DNA of 64,000 bases from Musa acuminata AAA Group (Eukaryota; Streptophyta; Magnoliopsida; Zingiberales; Musaceae). The DNA lies in contig NC_088340.1 in assembly GCF_036884655.1 (NCBI RefSeq), positions 12,984,501-13,048,500 of the forward strand, written 5' to 3'. The translations under genes were made by a program, and so were the position numbers. The notes below the pieces were generated by a model that saw only the letters and a program-made list of their open reading frames with translations, had not been told where the DNA came from and made no database searches. Below are positions 10,901 through 21,804 of the stretch, in pieces (within the stretch, counting starts at the first letter, position 1; every line of letters starts with the position of its first letter).

Positions 10901-13900
10901 TTTTGTGTCACTCGCTAATTTTGAACTCCCTCCTCCCGTAATGTGAAGCTAATGAAGTGGGCTTCTTTTCTTTCAAAAACAAAAAACAGGACATTGCACA
11001 AGATGTAGATGGCAACGTATGGGTCACCGGCCAGTGGTTTTACCGTCCTGAAGAGGCAGTGAAAAAAGGAGGTGGACATTGGAAAGCACATGATCACAGG
11101 GAACTCTTTTACAGTTTCCATCTTGATGAGGTGCCAGCGGAATCTGTGATGCACAAATGTGTCGTTCATTTTGTTCCTTTGAACAAGAAGTGGCCACTTC
11201 GTCAACAATTTCCAGGTTTTATAGTGCAAAATGTCTATGACACTGTTGAGAAAAAGCTCTGGAAGTTGACTACCAAAGACTATGAGGGCACTAAACAACA
11301 TGAGATAGATCTCCTTGTTCAGAAGACACGAGAGTGCCTAGGGGAGCTATCAGATGTTGAGCTTGAAGAAACTTCTGCTTCCGCACCTGTTCCACTTGAT
11401 CATTCTGATCAGTTAGCAAATAGGCGGATTTTCAGAAGAAAGGGCATGGACCCCATTGATGTCTCAAGATCTGATGATGCAACAAAAACTGAGAATCGGA
11501 TAAGAGCAGAAACACCAGGAAGTTGTACAAGTCACGGTTCAGAGTGCAAAACCATTTTAGCAAAATGCAAAGCATTGACTGGTAATTCATACCGTGACAA
11601 GTGGTTGGATAAACTTCTACAAGGAATTAAAGTAGCATATTTTTCAAAAAATTCTGGGTTGGCTGTCATGAATGGTAATGGTGGATCAGGAACTACTATG
11701 GGATCCAACAAAAATAGCTCCGACGTAAGTGTTACTAGATTTTGCCAGTCATACTCTATGAAAACAGTTCAATTAATTTTAAATTTCTAATTAGCAGTTG
11801 GATCTGTTATGCTAGTTTTGTATAACAACTCATGAATTTATCGTAGGTACAGAAACTAGGTGTTGGTTGCAAAGATTGGATACAAACATGGTGCTTATTT
11901 GTAGTATGACATGCACTAACATGAGAGACTTCAGTTGTCCGTAACTTGCAGATATTATAATCTTCTATTTATTTTGTTGTAATTAATGCTTGGAGCACAG
12001 CATTCTTTTATCATTATAATGTAGCCTGGATCAATGATTTTTTCTTTTTAAACTTAGAGTTGTTTATACACCATAAATTTATCAAACTATGAACCTAAAA
12101 TTTCAAAATTTCTGATTTGGAATTTTCCTCATATCCATTTATTGTTCTATAGACTGGAGAAAGCATTTCTTGGCCAGATTCAGCTGTCCAGGCTATAACT
12201 GCACTCGAGAGAGTTACATATGAAGCCCTTTGTTCTGACTTCCAGAAATATAATCAGAAAATGAGACAATTAGATTTTAATCTCAAGGTATAGAAAATTT
12301 TCATCTTGTTTTGCTTTAATTTTTACCATAGTCTTGGTGTTACACAAACACTAAAGAACAGTTATGTGGCTGATATGCTATGCATAATAGCATAAACATT
12401 GTTTATGCTTTTTATCACGTTTGGCCCGCTTTAGAAACATCTCTTCAAATATGTTTTGTGGCACTGTCTAATACCATACTTATGTTGCTACTTTCTTGAA
12501 GCTATTCCATTGTCAGATAAGTTTGGACCGGGATCGACTGGCTTGAGCAATCATATCTGAGGTTTAAGTTGCAAATGAGATGAAAGAAACAATTTAAAGT
12601 ACAATTTAGAAAAAAAAATAAAAATAATGAGAATTACTCGCCTCATCTGCATTGTTGGAGAGGCACTCAAGGGCTCATCTCACCACTAGGAAAAGAATAA
12701 AACTTGGATCATCATACCAATTGGCCTGCCAATTAGTCTTGAGCCTATGAAGCGTATCATATCCACCAGATACTGTGGAGTATCTTGGAATGCTATGGTA
12801 AATTCCAATTTGAATTAGCCAATTTTTAAAGCCTTCTTTCTATGTTCCTTGCGATGTAGAGTCTGTATATATACATATATGTGTCTACGTGTATTCATAT
12901 CTTGTACTTGAGCTATTGTGATTCAGCCATAAATGTGTGATTTCGTTACCTTTTTTTCTCAAGAATTTTCTGACTAGCCTTTACAAAGAGCGGTCACTAA
13001 ATTGATCTTCAGAAAATTCCGGATGTGTTACAGAATCTGTTTTCCTCGGTATCTCTTGCTTAATAATGTTTTTTAAGGTTTGCAGCTAAAAATCAGCCAA
13101 GAGGCAGAATTATTTGAGCTTCAGTTTCTGTTCATGGGAGCTTGGAGGAGAAAAGAGAAGACAGTCATCTTATAGAGTTACTTGGGTTAAGCATAGTAAT
13201 AGCTATTTTTTAGATGCATATATCATCTGTCAGATGTGTATTGTCTAGTTGATGTAGTTATTTTGAACATCAAGTGTTTTTGGAAAGTTCTACCAGAGCT
13301 TGGACTTACACGTATGGATAGGCAGGACAAGAGTGGTTTTTTCTCAAACGGGCCACACCCTGCCACTAAAAAAATGAACGACAGATTTGTCCCTATCATT
13401 ATGCTGGTATTGCTTTCATGTTAATGATCCACAAATTTATCCACCCTGCATGGGATTGGCTTTTTTCTGCTATGCAATTCCCTATCCTTCTTTTTAGTAT
13501 GATTTCAGAAAGCGTAACTTTTGTGCTTAAAATATAGTTTATACCTGCTCTTCTAATTCTGCAGAACAGCACTGTTTTAGCTAGACGTTTGCTGAACAAA
13601 GAGTTGGACCCAACGGAAATCTTGTTCATGTCTCCCAATGAACTAAAGGTTTTTTTTTTTTTTTTTTTGTCTTTTCCAAACAATTGTTTCTAAATTATTT
13701 TTGTTGTAAATGTTTCATGTGATGCATACTGCTTTTGGTCGTTAATGTTGTGCATATATGTAATGTCTGTTTATTGAATGCTGCTTGAGCATTTCAGGAT
13801 GGTTTGACTGCAGAAAAAAAGGCACCAACGAGACCTGAAGCGTCAAAACACTTGCAGGTAAAACTTTCTTATAATTTTCTACTTCTTTGGCATACAAAAT

Positions 13901-14556
13901 TATTCGAGAGAGACTCAGGATATGAAATTAATCCACATTAAAAGATTAGACAACTAGTGTGACCAAAGATTTCCAGTTCAAGTGAAGTTTTAGGCACAGT
14001 TGGATGTATAAAAATTATCCTCGGGCCATTAGTTCGTAAAGAACTGATCGTCTCACCTTTTAAGCTGTTTTTACTTTGTTCGGCCTCTCAGATGACTGAT
14101 GCTCGATGTTCGCGGTGCACCGAGAAAAAAGTAGGTGTTGTGGACATTATACACGCTGGTGGCCATGGGGACCGATATCTGGTCAGTGACCGTATACTAG
14201 TTATTCGTTGGTTTTTTCCTTCACTTTTGCTCTATGCTTTTTTGCTTCTGACGGGATGAAACAAAAGTGGATCTGGCAATCTTTTTGATCCAAAATGAAG
14301 CTTACACTCTTGAATTATTTGCTTTTTAGATGCAAATTTAGGGTCAATTTTCAGTTGATTTCTGTATTCATTATCGATTTAAGAATGCATATACATATTT
14401 ATTTTTCGCCGGGGACCTGTAATTAGATCCAAAAGCACCATTCTTTTGTTGCTTTAATCTCTCTATTTTAAAATGAATCAGCTGGAGTGCACTGCCTGCG
14501 GTTACACAAGGTATGCATCCCGAGACGTCATCTCATCTCCGACGATCGACGGCTGA
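7995..14556 (+). CDS. BAH-domain chromatin protein, AIPP3/BDT1 type
   Basis: Eight exons: 7995-8387, 8469-8531, 10990-11724, 12153-12287, 13565-13648, 13798-13857, 14092-14181 and 14482-14556. All junctions are phase 0 and the product is 544 aa. The N-terminus is acidic (DDDDED near residue 11 and a Glu/Asp run around 75-95). A BAH domain follows at about 117-245 (YSSFEFDGNVFEL ... FIVQNVYDTVEKKLWKL). Next is a TFIIS-central-like helical region at about 350-470 (LAKCKALTGNSYRDKWLDKLL; ARRLLNKELDPTEILFMSPNEL). The end is a zinc ribbon with CSRC and CTAC pairs at about 495-526. This order matches Arabidopsis AIPP3/BDT1 (AT4G11560), which reads H3K27me3 and, with PHD proteins and CPL2, represses transcription and affects polyadenylation choice. 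ATG at 7995 is the first in frame. Intron 2 is 2.46 kb and probably repeat-bearing. Confidence 0.92.
8532..10989 (+). other. Long intron 2 of the BAH gene, with likely repeat insert
   Basis: This intron is far larger than the gene's other introns (81 to 1277 bases). Its middle (about 9120-9940) is richer in GC than the flanks and carries short open frames such as 9681-9941, which suggests an old transposon insertion. I could not find terminal repeats or a recognisable transposon protein, so the origin is open. Confidence 0.4.
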
Positions 14557-15022
14557 CGATCTCGATGCCCCAAGCGTTGCTGGAAATGTGGGTGCTGCTC
14601 CTTGAGCCCACCCCCCGAGAATCTGAGAAGCTGGCCACCGTTCTCTTTCAGAATTCAACTGCAGCTTACGTGCCCGTTCTTGGAACCCACAGATCAAGGA
14701 CCGAAGATGGCTGGTTCCGCCTCTGCAGGTAACCGAAGATGACTCGACTCTAGGCACTCCGGTATCGCTGCAGTTGGCTTTTTTTTTTTTTTTTTGTTTG
14801 TAGGGTAAAAGTCATATCGACAGTTTCTTCCCTTTGAATGGATCACTTTTTTGTAAATGACCGTATGCGGGTGCCGTGGCACCTATGAAATCTTCTTCAT
14901 AGTGATATCTACGGTTGGTCAAAGGTCAACCAAGTTTACTTCCAACGTAATTAAGGGAGTCTATGATAACTCAGTTCATGGGCTAGTTAACTTGGGAAGG
15001 GAAGGTCGACTAATTGTGTCGC

Positions 15023-15232
15023 TTTTTAGCGGGTAATATACTTATATTATATTATATTATTCTTCGACAAGAAAGCAACGTTCTCTACTAAAGCTTATAT
15101 TATATTATTTTTAGCGGGTAATATACTTATATTATATTATATTATTCTTCGACAAGAAAGCAACGTTCTCTACTAAAGCTTATATTATATTATTTTTAGC
15201 GGGTAATATACTTTATATTATTATATTATTCT
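15023..15232. repeat. 85-bp tandem repeat, about 2.4 copies
   Basis: The unit begins TTTTTAGCGGGTAATATAC and includes ATTCTTCGACAAGAAAGCAA and GTTCTCTACTAAAGC. The AGCGGGTAATATAC core recurs at 15028, 15113 and 15198, an exact 85-base step. The last copy is truncated after its TATTATATTA part. Confidence 0.92.
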
Positions 15233-15236
15233 GATG

Positions 15237-15344
15237 ATGAGTTTTCGGGACGGAATTCTGGCGATAAGGAACCGGGTCAAGCGTCGTCTGCGCAAGTCTA
15301 GGATTCTCGACGATGGCTTGGAGAGCCCCTTCCTCACCGCCCAA
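15237..15344 (+). other. Unassigned exon-like open stretch
   Basis: Right after the 85-bp repeat, an ATG opens 36 codons (MSFRDGILAIRNRVKRRLRK, then ILDDGLESPFLTAQ) and ends exactly at a consensus donor CAA|GTAAGT. Base composition rises sharply to GC-rich and stays so to about 15690, where further frames are open on both strands (15368-15691 plus, 15379-15708 minus). I do not recognise the protein. It may be the first exon of a small gene or a transposed gene fragment. Confidence 0.3.
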
Positions 15345-16137
15345 GTAAGTAAGCTTTCAGGAAGACAATGACAATTCCTCATGGCGTCCTCGGGAATATC
15401 CAAGAGCTAGCGAGAAGGCCGTATGGCCACCTCGGCTGTGCCCTGCCCGAGGCGAGCTGCAGAACGCCACTGCGGAGCAAGGATTGGAGGCCTCTCCGAA
15501 ACCAGTCGGCAACCGTGGCTGCTGTGCTGACGTCTTCCTCTATCGCCGATGGGCAGACGGTGGGTATACATCTAACATATGAAACCATTGTTCTGGTCAT
15601 CATCATGTGGTGGCTAATTAAGAAAGAAGCACTTGAAGCCGCTGGCGGTAGGCAGAGCTCAGTAGCGAGAAACCATGGACGAGGACGCTGACGTCTTTCC
15701 CTTGTCATTTCACCTCACCTCGTCAATCAATCCCTTCAATCCTCGTCAGTCAAATAATGCATGTAAGGCGCACATTCCTGAACATAGTGTTGTGTCAAAT
15801 CTCTTGGAGTCAACTATATGCCGATGCTAAGATTCGTGACAGGAATCAACGTTGGATCCAAAAATTTGCTTCCAGTCTCCTCAACACAGCGGGCGATCAA
15901 TCTATAACATCATCATTTCTTAGGTTATTAACTATAAAACGTGTAGCACAGTTAAATTTTCTTCCAACAATGTAATAAGCATCATAATTAAAAATCTCAT
16001 TTAATATTGTGGTTGGATCCTAAGCAGCACTTTCACGGATGATCACAAGAAAGAGTACAGGTCTGTGTCCTAGGGATTCCAGTATAGAATCGTTTTTTTC
16101 AGATTTTCTAAGACTAACAAGGTTATATATTTTTGGG

Positions 16138-16594
16138 CTAATTACGTATTATTCTCTATACTTGGATCATATTAACATCGTAATCTTTGTATTTAAAAAA
16201 TTTATATTAGAATATCTATAGTTTTAAAAATAAAATAAATAATCATATTTGTCCTAACATCGTTACCTCTATTAATGAAAAATACAATACATAATACCGT
16301 ATATGGATTAATATAAAAATGATGGATAAAAAAGATAAAAAAGTGAAACACGTGGGATGTTGAAATTATTATTTTTTTAGATAAAATTACTGAAAACGAA
16401 AGAGATATTAAAATTATCTTTTTTTCATTACTTTCATATCGATTCGACGTATTTTGTTTTCCATCAATACAACTGACAAATAAGATTATTTATTTTATTT
16501 TTCAGAATTATAGATATTCGAATATAAATTTTTTAAGTACAAAAATTATAATGTTGATAGGAACAAAGTATATGGGATAATATGTAATTAACTT
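16138..16594. mobile_element. Foldback / MITE-like element with ~115-bp terminal inverted repeats
   Basis: The left arm (from CTAATTACGTATTATTCTCT at about 16138 to ATAATCATATTTGTC near 16251) is matched in reverse complement by the right arm (about 16478-16594, reading back as AATTACATATTATCCCATAT and onward). The similarity runs over more than 100 bases with scattered substitutions. The arms enclose about 220 bases without an ORF. This is the structure of a non-autonomous foldback or MITE-class DNA transposon. I could not fix a target-site duplication, so the superfamily is not assigned. Confidence 0.7.
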
Positions 16595-18091
16595 TAGTTT
16601 TATACAAATTGATGAAATAGATGTAAAACATAAAGAGGTTTAGGATAATTGGCTTGCAAAACCATGAAACCAGAATCACCTTATGAGCTGTTCAGAATTC
16701 TGATCAATAATAAACATGGTGAGTTAACGAATCCCAAACCTAATCTTTGCAAACGCCAAGATTATGTTGATTATTGTGTGTTGCAAGCAAAACGTGGGAA
16801 AAGAAAAGGTATCTTCCAACAAGCGAGAGAGAAAGAATAGAATTCTTTTGCATGGAAAACAGAAAAAGTCAAGAAAGAATCCATTTTTCACTGCAAGGAA
16901 AACCAATTTTTTAATGAAATCAAAACAATATAATTAGCAAATAGAATTTTAGACAAAATTAAGAGTCAATAACATTTAAAATATAGGTTTTCAACCATGC
17001 AAATTCATTAATTCTAAACCCAAAAGGATCTAAAGAAAAAAACATCAGATAAATAGATTATGATGGGAAATCTTGAACCCATTTACTTAGGACGACAAAT
17101 TTGGCTCAACAATGTAAAAACCGATTATACATACTTGGTTTCTACATTCCTAAAAATCATATCCGCCATTCAAATGATCTTTATATAATTGTAAGATCTC
17201 AAACTTTTGTTTCTTGATAGATTATTATTGCGAAATGGAAACAAAAAAAAAAAGGAGAAAAATATGGTGCACTCTTTCGATGGCAACGCGGCTTTAAGAT
17301 GATATTGGCCCACAATTATCAGTGAGGAGATGCCTCCATCAATTATTAGCAATAATGTGGACCAGTTTGGAAGGAACAAAGAACAAAGATAATAAGATAT
17401 ATCTGATCCCACTACTAACCTTTAGATATGATTCTATCGATATTACAAAGCAAAAAAAAGTTAAAGTGGTGATGTACTTACTAATCACTAAGCACTATTA
17501 TGCTAATCATCAAGTTGAATTATTGCATATTTCAAACAAAATAAAAAAAAAACTATGTTAAGGAAAAAAAGGTAATGAACAAAAGATGCTATTGTCATTA
17601 TTTAAATTATAGGAAAATCCGTAATTATATAGTTCAGAAATTAATTTTATGTAATAAATTGAATCCATGATTAGTTCCATGAAAATATGATTGTGTGTAC
17701 CATCAAAGAAAATTAATGTACTAAAAGGAGCAGTATATTATCTCAAATCCATTCTATCGAAGAGTAACTGAGATGCCTTATCCAATAAATTATATATTAA
17801 CATGGTGATAAATCAAACCAATTATTGAGTTAGAAACGAGCTTAAAATGTAATCTGATAATTTTTTATATTTGACGATATGGGATATCTATCACCACTCA
17901 TTTATTTCAGGTTAGAGAGAATAAAATCTCATCGAATAAACGCCAATGCCTTAAATGTTTGTTTAGCGATGATATTTCATCCGTAATTTTTTTTCAAGAT
18001 TTCATCAATTTTAAATAATAAAAATCTTTATTTTTAATGGTAAATAAATTTTTATTCTCTTCAATTACCTTTGAGAGAAGAAAAAAAAGGA

Positions 18092-18107
18092 GGGGGGGGG
18101 GGGGGGG
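18092..18107 (+). repeat. Homopolymer of 16 G
   Basis: A pure G run following an A-rich stretch. It could form a G-quadruplex, or its length may be a sequencing or assembly uncertainty. Confidence 0.8.
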
Positions 18108-18977
18108 AGAACATTTATGGTAGGCCAAAGTTATCATAAACAGTACTTTTAACTCAACCTTAAAAGGAGCAACAGAGATTTGATTTATGTATTGATTAGA
18201 ATCCATCCGAAATCATATCATTCCGAAAGCAAATGATTGGTCTTCGCATAAAAATGACAGCAGTGGTTGAGATGTTAGTCAAGCATCATATTCTTGGCAA
18301 AGGAGTAGGCAATATGAACCTTTTTCTTTTCTTATTACTATTGTTCTTCTTCTCCTTATTCTTGTAAGCCTGAAAGTGACCTCCACAAGCCCTAATGTAG
18401 TATCTGACAGCAAACAATGCAGCATTAAATGAATCATCCTCTCCAGTTCATGGAGAACTGGATTCCTTCGGCTCTTGCATCTCGACCGTTCCTTGATCCT
18501 CATCCTGCATCACGATCGTTGAGGTGTGCGACGTTATAGATTCTTTGGACGGGTGAGATATTAGTTTCGCCGGTAGCTGACTTACGGCACGTGCATCACA
18601 CTGATGTGTTATCCACCACGAAGGAATCGGATTACGCCGACAACCCCCGCGAGGACACCTTACACCTTACAGCTGTTGAACATATTCCTCGAGCAGCTGT
18701 CTTCGTGGCCTTTTGATGGCGGATCCGAAATACCCGTCTTTTAATTAGAAGCAGAGCGGGACCCACAAACGATACCTTGTTTATCGCCAATAGCGGGGCA
18801 GGTAAGTTTGAAGTAAGAGAACAATTGCAAGGACCGACGCCGGCATCTGACACCACCAAAAGAACGGACGGATGGGCGTCAACAGAGCACGGACGGCAGG
18901 ATATGATCCTGCATATGAGCTTCTGTGGACACTCCAGTGGAAGAATCGCCGCGTCCTTTGCTCCCACAGCCACTGCA

Positions 18978-18984
18978 TATATAA
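18978..18984 (+). promoter_or_regulatory. Putative TATA box of the remorin gene
   Basis: TATATAA lies 75 bases upstream of the remorin ATG in a GC-moderate context (TGCATATATAATACGACC). A (GA)n tract at 19032-19058 fills the 5' leader right up to the start codon. Both are typical of plant core promoters. Confidence 0.5.
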
Positions 18985-19058
18985 TACGACCACCTTCCTC
19001 TGCAATCTCGGGTGCAGTTTGTGACACGAATCAGAGAGAGAGAGAGAGAGAGAGAGAG

Positions 19059-19622
19059 ATGAAAAACGAGGTACAGTTGACTCCGGCGGCGGCGGAGAAG
19101 GTGGAGAGTTCGACGGAGGTGGCCCTCGTGGAGAGTAAGAACTCTGCTTTAGTCGTTGTGGTATTCTTGTCTGTGTAATTGGGGCTTGCAATGGTCCTCT
19201 TCTTATGACTTTTCACTGTTCTTCGTGGCTTGGCGGAGTTCAGAGTCTCCTTCACACCAGAAAAGCTCGAGGAAGCCTTCGGATAGAGGTGAGAATCGAA
19301 TAACACGTTAAAATGCGGTTCCTTTTGTCTACATATAATGAATGATGAGAAGAAGCTTCTTGTGGTTGCATCTCAAGATCTTGAACTGGCACGGGTTGAG
19401 TCTGAAAAGAATCTGTCCTTCATCAAGGCATGGGAGGACAGCGAAAAGACCAAAGCTGATAACAAGTAAGATACCGGTCCTCCACAGAATGCCTTCCTCT
19501 TCTACTTGTTCGTTGGATATCTTATTTCTTACATCTCTCGGGAGATTTGCTTCCTTCTCATAGGGTTAAGTTTGAGAAAGTACATTAAATGGGCAGTGTA
19601 CACCAACAGCCGAGACATGCAT

Positions 19623-19710
<88 letters not shown>

Positions 19711-20451
19711 TCAAAACCCTTCACTTATGTGAGAAAGATGCTTACTGAAGAAACCCAATTAGCAGTTGCTCTGCAAGTCCACCATAAAACATGGAACCAA
19801 TCATCTAGCTTTAAACAACAGTTCGGAACATATTCAATTCACACACAAAATCAACATGAATGCTCTGCAGTCCATCTAAGTTTTCTGATGGCTATTCTCA
19901 TGTTCTATGGCTTGGCTTGCTTGTTTCTGAAACAACACATACATGTAAATAGCATCATAGTCAAAAGCTGGGTCACTTAAAAAAGGTCACCTGCTGTTAT
20001 TATAGACTCTTCGAAAGTCTCTCCGTCTTATCTATCTTTGGTTAATCGACATCATTGGAATGTCGAAACAGAGCTCAAAAGAAGAAGTCATCTATCACTT
20101 CATGGGAGAACTCGAAGAAGGCATCTCTGCAATCACAGCTGCAAAAGATCGAGGTATATCTCCTTTCCTTGGTGTTTTGAGTATTTGACTCGGTACTCGC
20201 CCTGCATCTCCAACTCGTGTGACAATTGATTCAAAATGTGTGAGCAGCAAAATCTTGAGAACAAGAAGGCAGAAACGAAGGAGAAAATAAAGAACAAGAT
20301 CGCCATGGTCCACAAAGCAGCAGAAGAGAAGCGAGCGATGGTGGAGGCGAAGCGTGGGGAAGAGCTCCTCAAGGTGGAAGAAGCCGCTGCCAAGTATCGT
20401 GCCACGGGCAAGCCTCCGAAGAAGAAGGGCTTCGGCTGCTTCGGCGCTTGA
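19059..20451 (+). CDS. Remorin family protein (small, C-terminal domain type)
   Basis: Remorins are plant-specific coiled-coil proteins that coat plasma-membrane nanodomains. Exon 3 (19350-19465) reads [20 protein letters not shown] and SEKTKADN. Exon 4 (20072-20153) reads [20 protein letters not shown]. Exon 5 (about 20248-20451) reads [40 protein letters not shown] and ends [11 protein letters not shown]. The Lys-rich end with CFGA is the remorin C-terminal anchor, where the Cys can be acylated. Exon 1 is 19059-19134, starting at the ATG right after the GA repeat. Exon 2 lies at about 19240-19289, but its acceptor is uncertain. Only a start at TTCAGAGTC after CGGAG keeps frame into exon 3. 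The Pro-rich N-terminal region of classical remorins is missing. Intron 3 holds an 80-base TA microsatellite. Confidence 0.87.
19628..19707. repeat. (AT)n microsatellite in remorin intron
   Basis: An uninterrupted AT run of 40 units inside the third intron, not affecting coding sequence. Confidence 0.97.
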
Positions 20452-21196
20452 CGAGTCTGAGAGAAGGATGGAGAAGACTCCCCACCAGAAGCATCTGTTC
20501 CCTGTTCCTGTGTTCTCTTGCTTGTGTTTGCTTCGCAGAGAAAGCATTCAGGTGTGTTGTGACCCAGCGTGTTTGTGTGACCGAGTTTAATGTTCCCTCC
20601 ACCTGTATTCTTGAAACATCTGTTAGCTTTGATTGCAATCAAAGTAGATGCGTGTTGCCAAGCACTTTTACAACCCATTTCTAACCAAATATGCAACGCG
20701 TCTACATGAAGCAGTATCAATCAGACGCAAAGCATGAGAAACTTCATTTAGAGAAGATGGAAGTCCACACATGAACTGTTAACCGACAAGTGTAATCAAT
20801 TCCAGTTCTATACTAACGGGATATTAAAACTCAATCAAAACACATACGACGACAACAGTAAAATACATATTTCATCCGAGCTTAGAACTCTCCACTTTTT
20901 CATCCGAGCTTAGAACTGACGGTGCTGTCAAAAGGCATGTAATTTGAAAATAAAAAAAAAACAAAATAAATGACAATAAAAGCGCAAAATCAGACCTTTT
21001 ATTGTTCCTGCAAAATTATTCTATCAATCCCTCAAGCATCAAACATTAAAGAACACTGATGACACCAACAAGAGAAACAGATGCCCACCACTATTTTGAT
21101 GAACTAATAAGAAAGAAAGAATAAATCTCTTGAATTACCTGAAACATGTGCTAGATGGCATTATACACAAGTCTAGCATGAATAACCGCCTCAACT
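20452..21196. other. 3' flank of remorin and spacer to the accA pseudogene
   Basis: Holds the remorin 3' UTR and an AT-rich spacer. A short direct repeat (CATCCGAGCTTAGAACT) occurs at 20873 and 20900. There are no convincing ORFs. Confidence 0.5.
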
Positions 21197-21453
21197 TCAA
21201 CTGTTACCGGCACCAACTGTTTCTTGTATGGGCAATCCCAAAGTATCTTCGACCTTTTCTTTCAGGTCCATCAAGCGGATGACAACAGCAATTTCATCCT
21301 TATCTCCCTTCTCAATTTCTTTACCTTTTCTCCGTCTGAACCATTTGCGATCTCTCCCTTCAGTTCCTCTATCTTCCATGCTAAACCTGCTTTCTCTACT
21401 GCCTTCTCTATTTCCTTCCGTACCACTGCATTTGCTTTCGTTAACTCCACCTC

Positions 21454-21804
21454 TGTTGGGGATGGAGGAGCAAGGAAACTATAAAAACAGAATATTATGA
21501 TGCAATTAAAAAAAATCTTTTCGATCAAAAAAACTGAACCGACATAGCATTTAAAACAAGAGGATTGACAAATAACACTTACAAGATATTCCCAAGTGTT
21601 TTTGATTTTGTCTTGCTTCATAAACTATGGTCCTATTTATAGGACCTAGTGGTAACTACCTTATTCTACCATATCATTCATGATTGAGTAAGTTATAGGA
21701 ACTACCCTATAACTTCTAGATCATGGGTCACTTCTTGAAACATGTCTAAAACTATCTAGCACATAGTAACTACCTAGATAACTACCATGAATCAATTTTC
21801 AACA
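21454..21804 (-). repeat. 3' LTR of Copia element A (351 bp)
   Basis: On the minus strand it begins TGTTGAAAATTGATTCATGG and ends with a CCATCCCCAACA-like terminus (TG...CA). The polypurine tract abuts it on the inner side (AATCAAGGGAGAG in sense). Compared with its partner it holds about 35 extra bases (GGTAACTACCTTATTC and onward). Confidence 0.92.

Larger units (their letters stand above)
14557..19058. other. Intergenic region
   Basis: This lies between the BAH gene and the remorin gene. The 3' UTR of the BAH gene probably ends before the T-run at 14779-14795. The rest contains the 85-bp tandem repeat, one exon-like stretch, a foldback element and a 16-base G run, each listed separately. 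Between 16600 and 18500 it is AT-rich and without recognisable genes. Confidence 0.5.

Noticed and set aside
14487..14732. 81-codon ORF overlapping the end of the BAH gene
   Set aside because: It is an alternative frame over the last exon and 3' UTR. The zinc-ribbon frame ending at 14556 fits the family.
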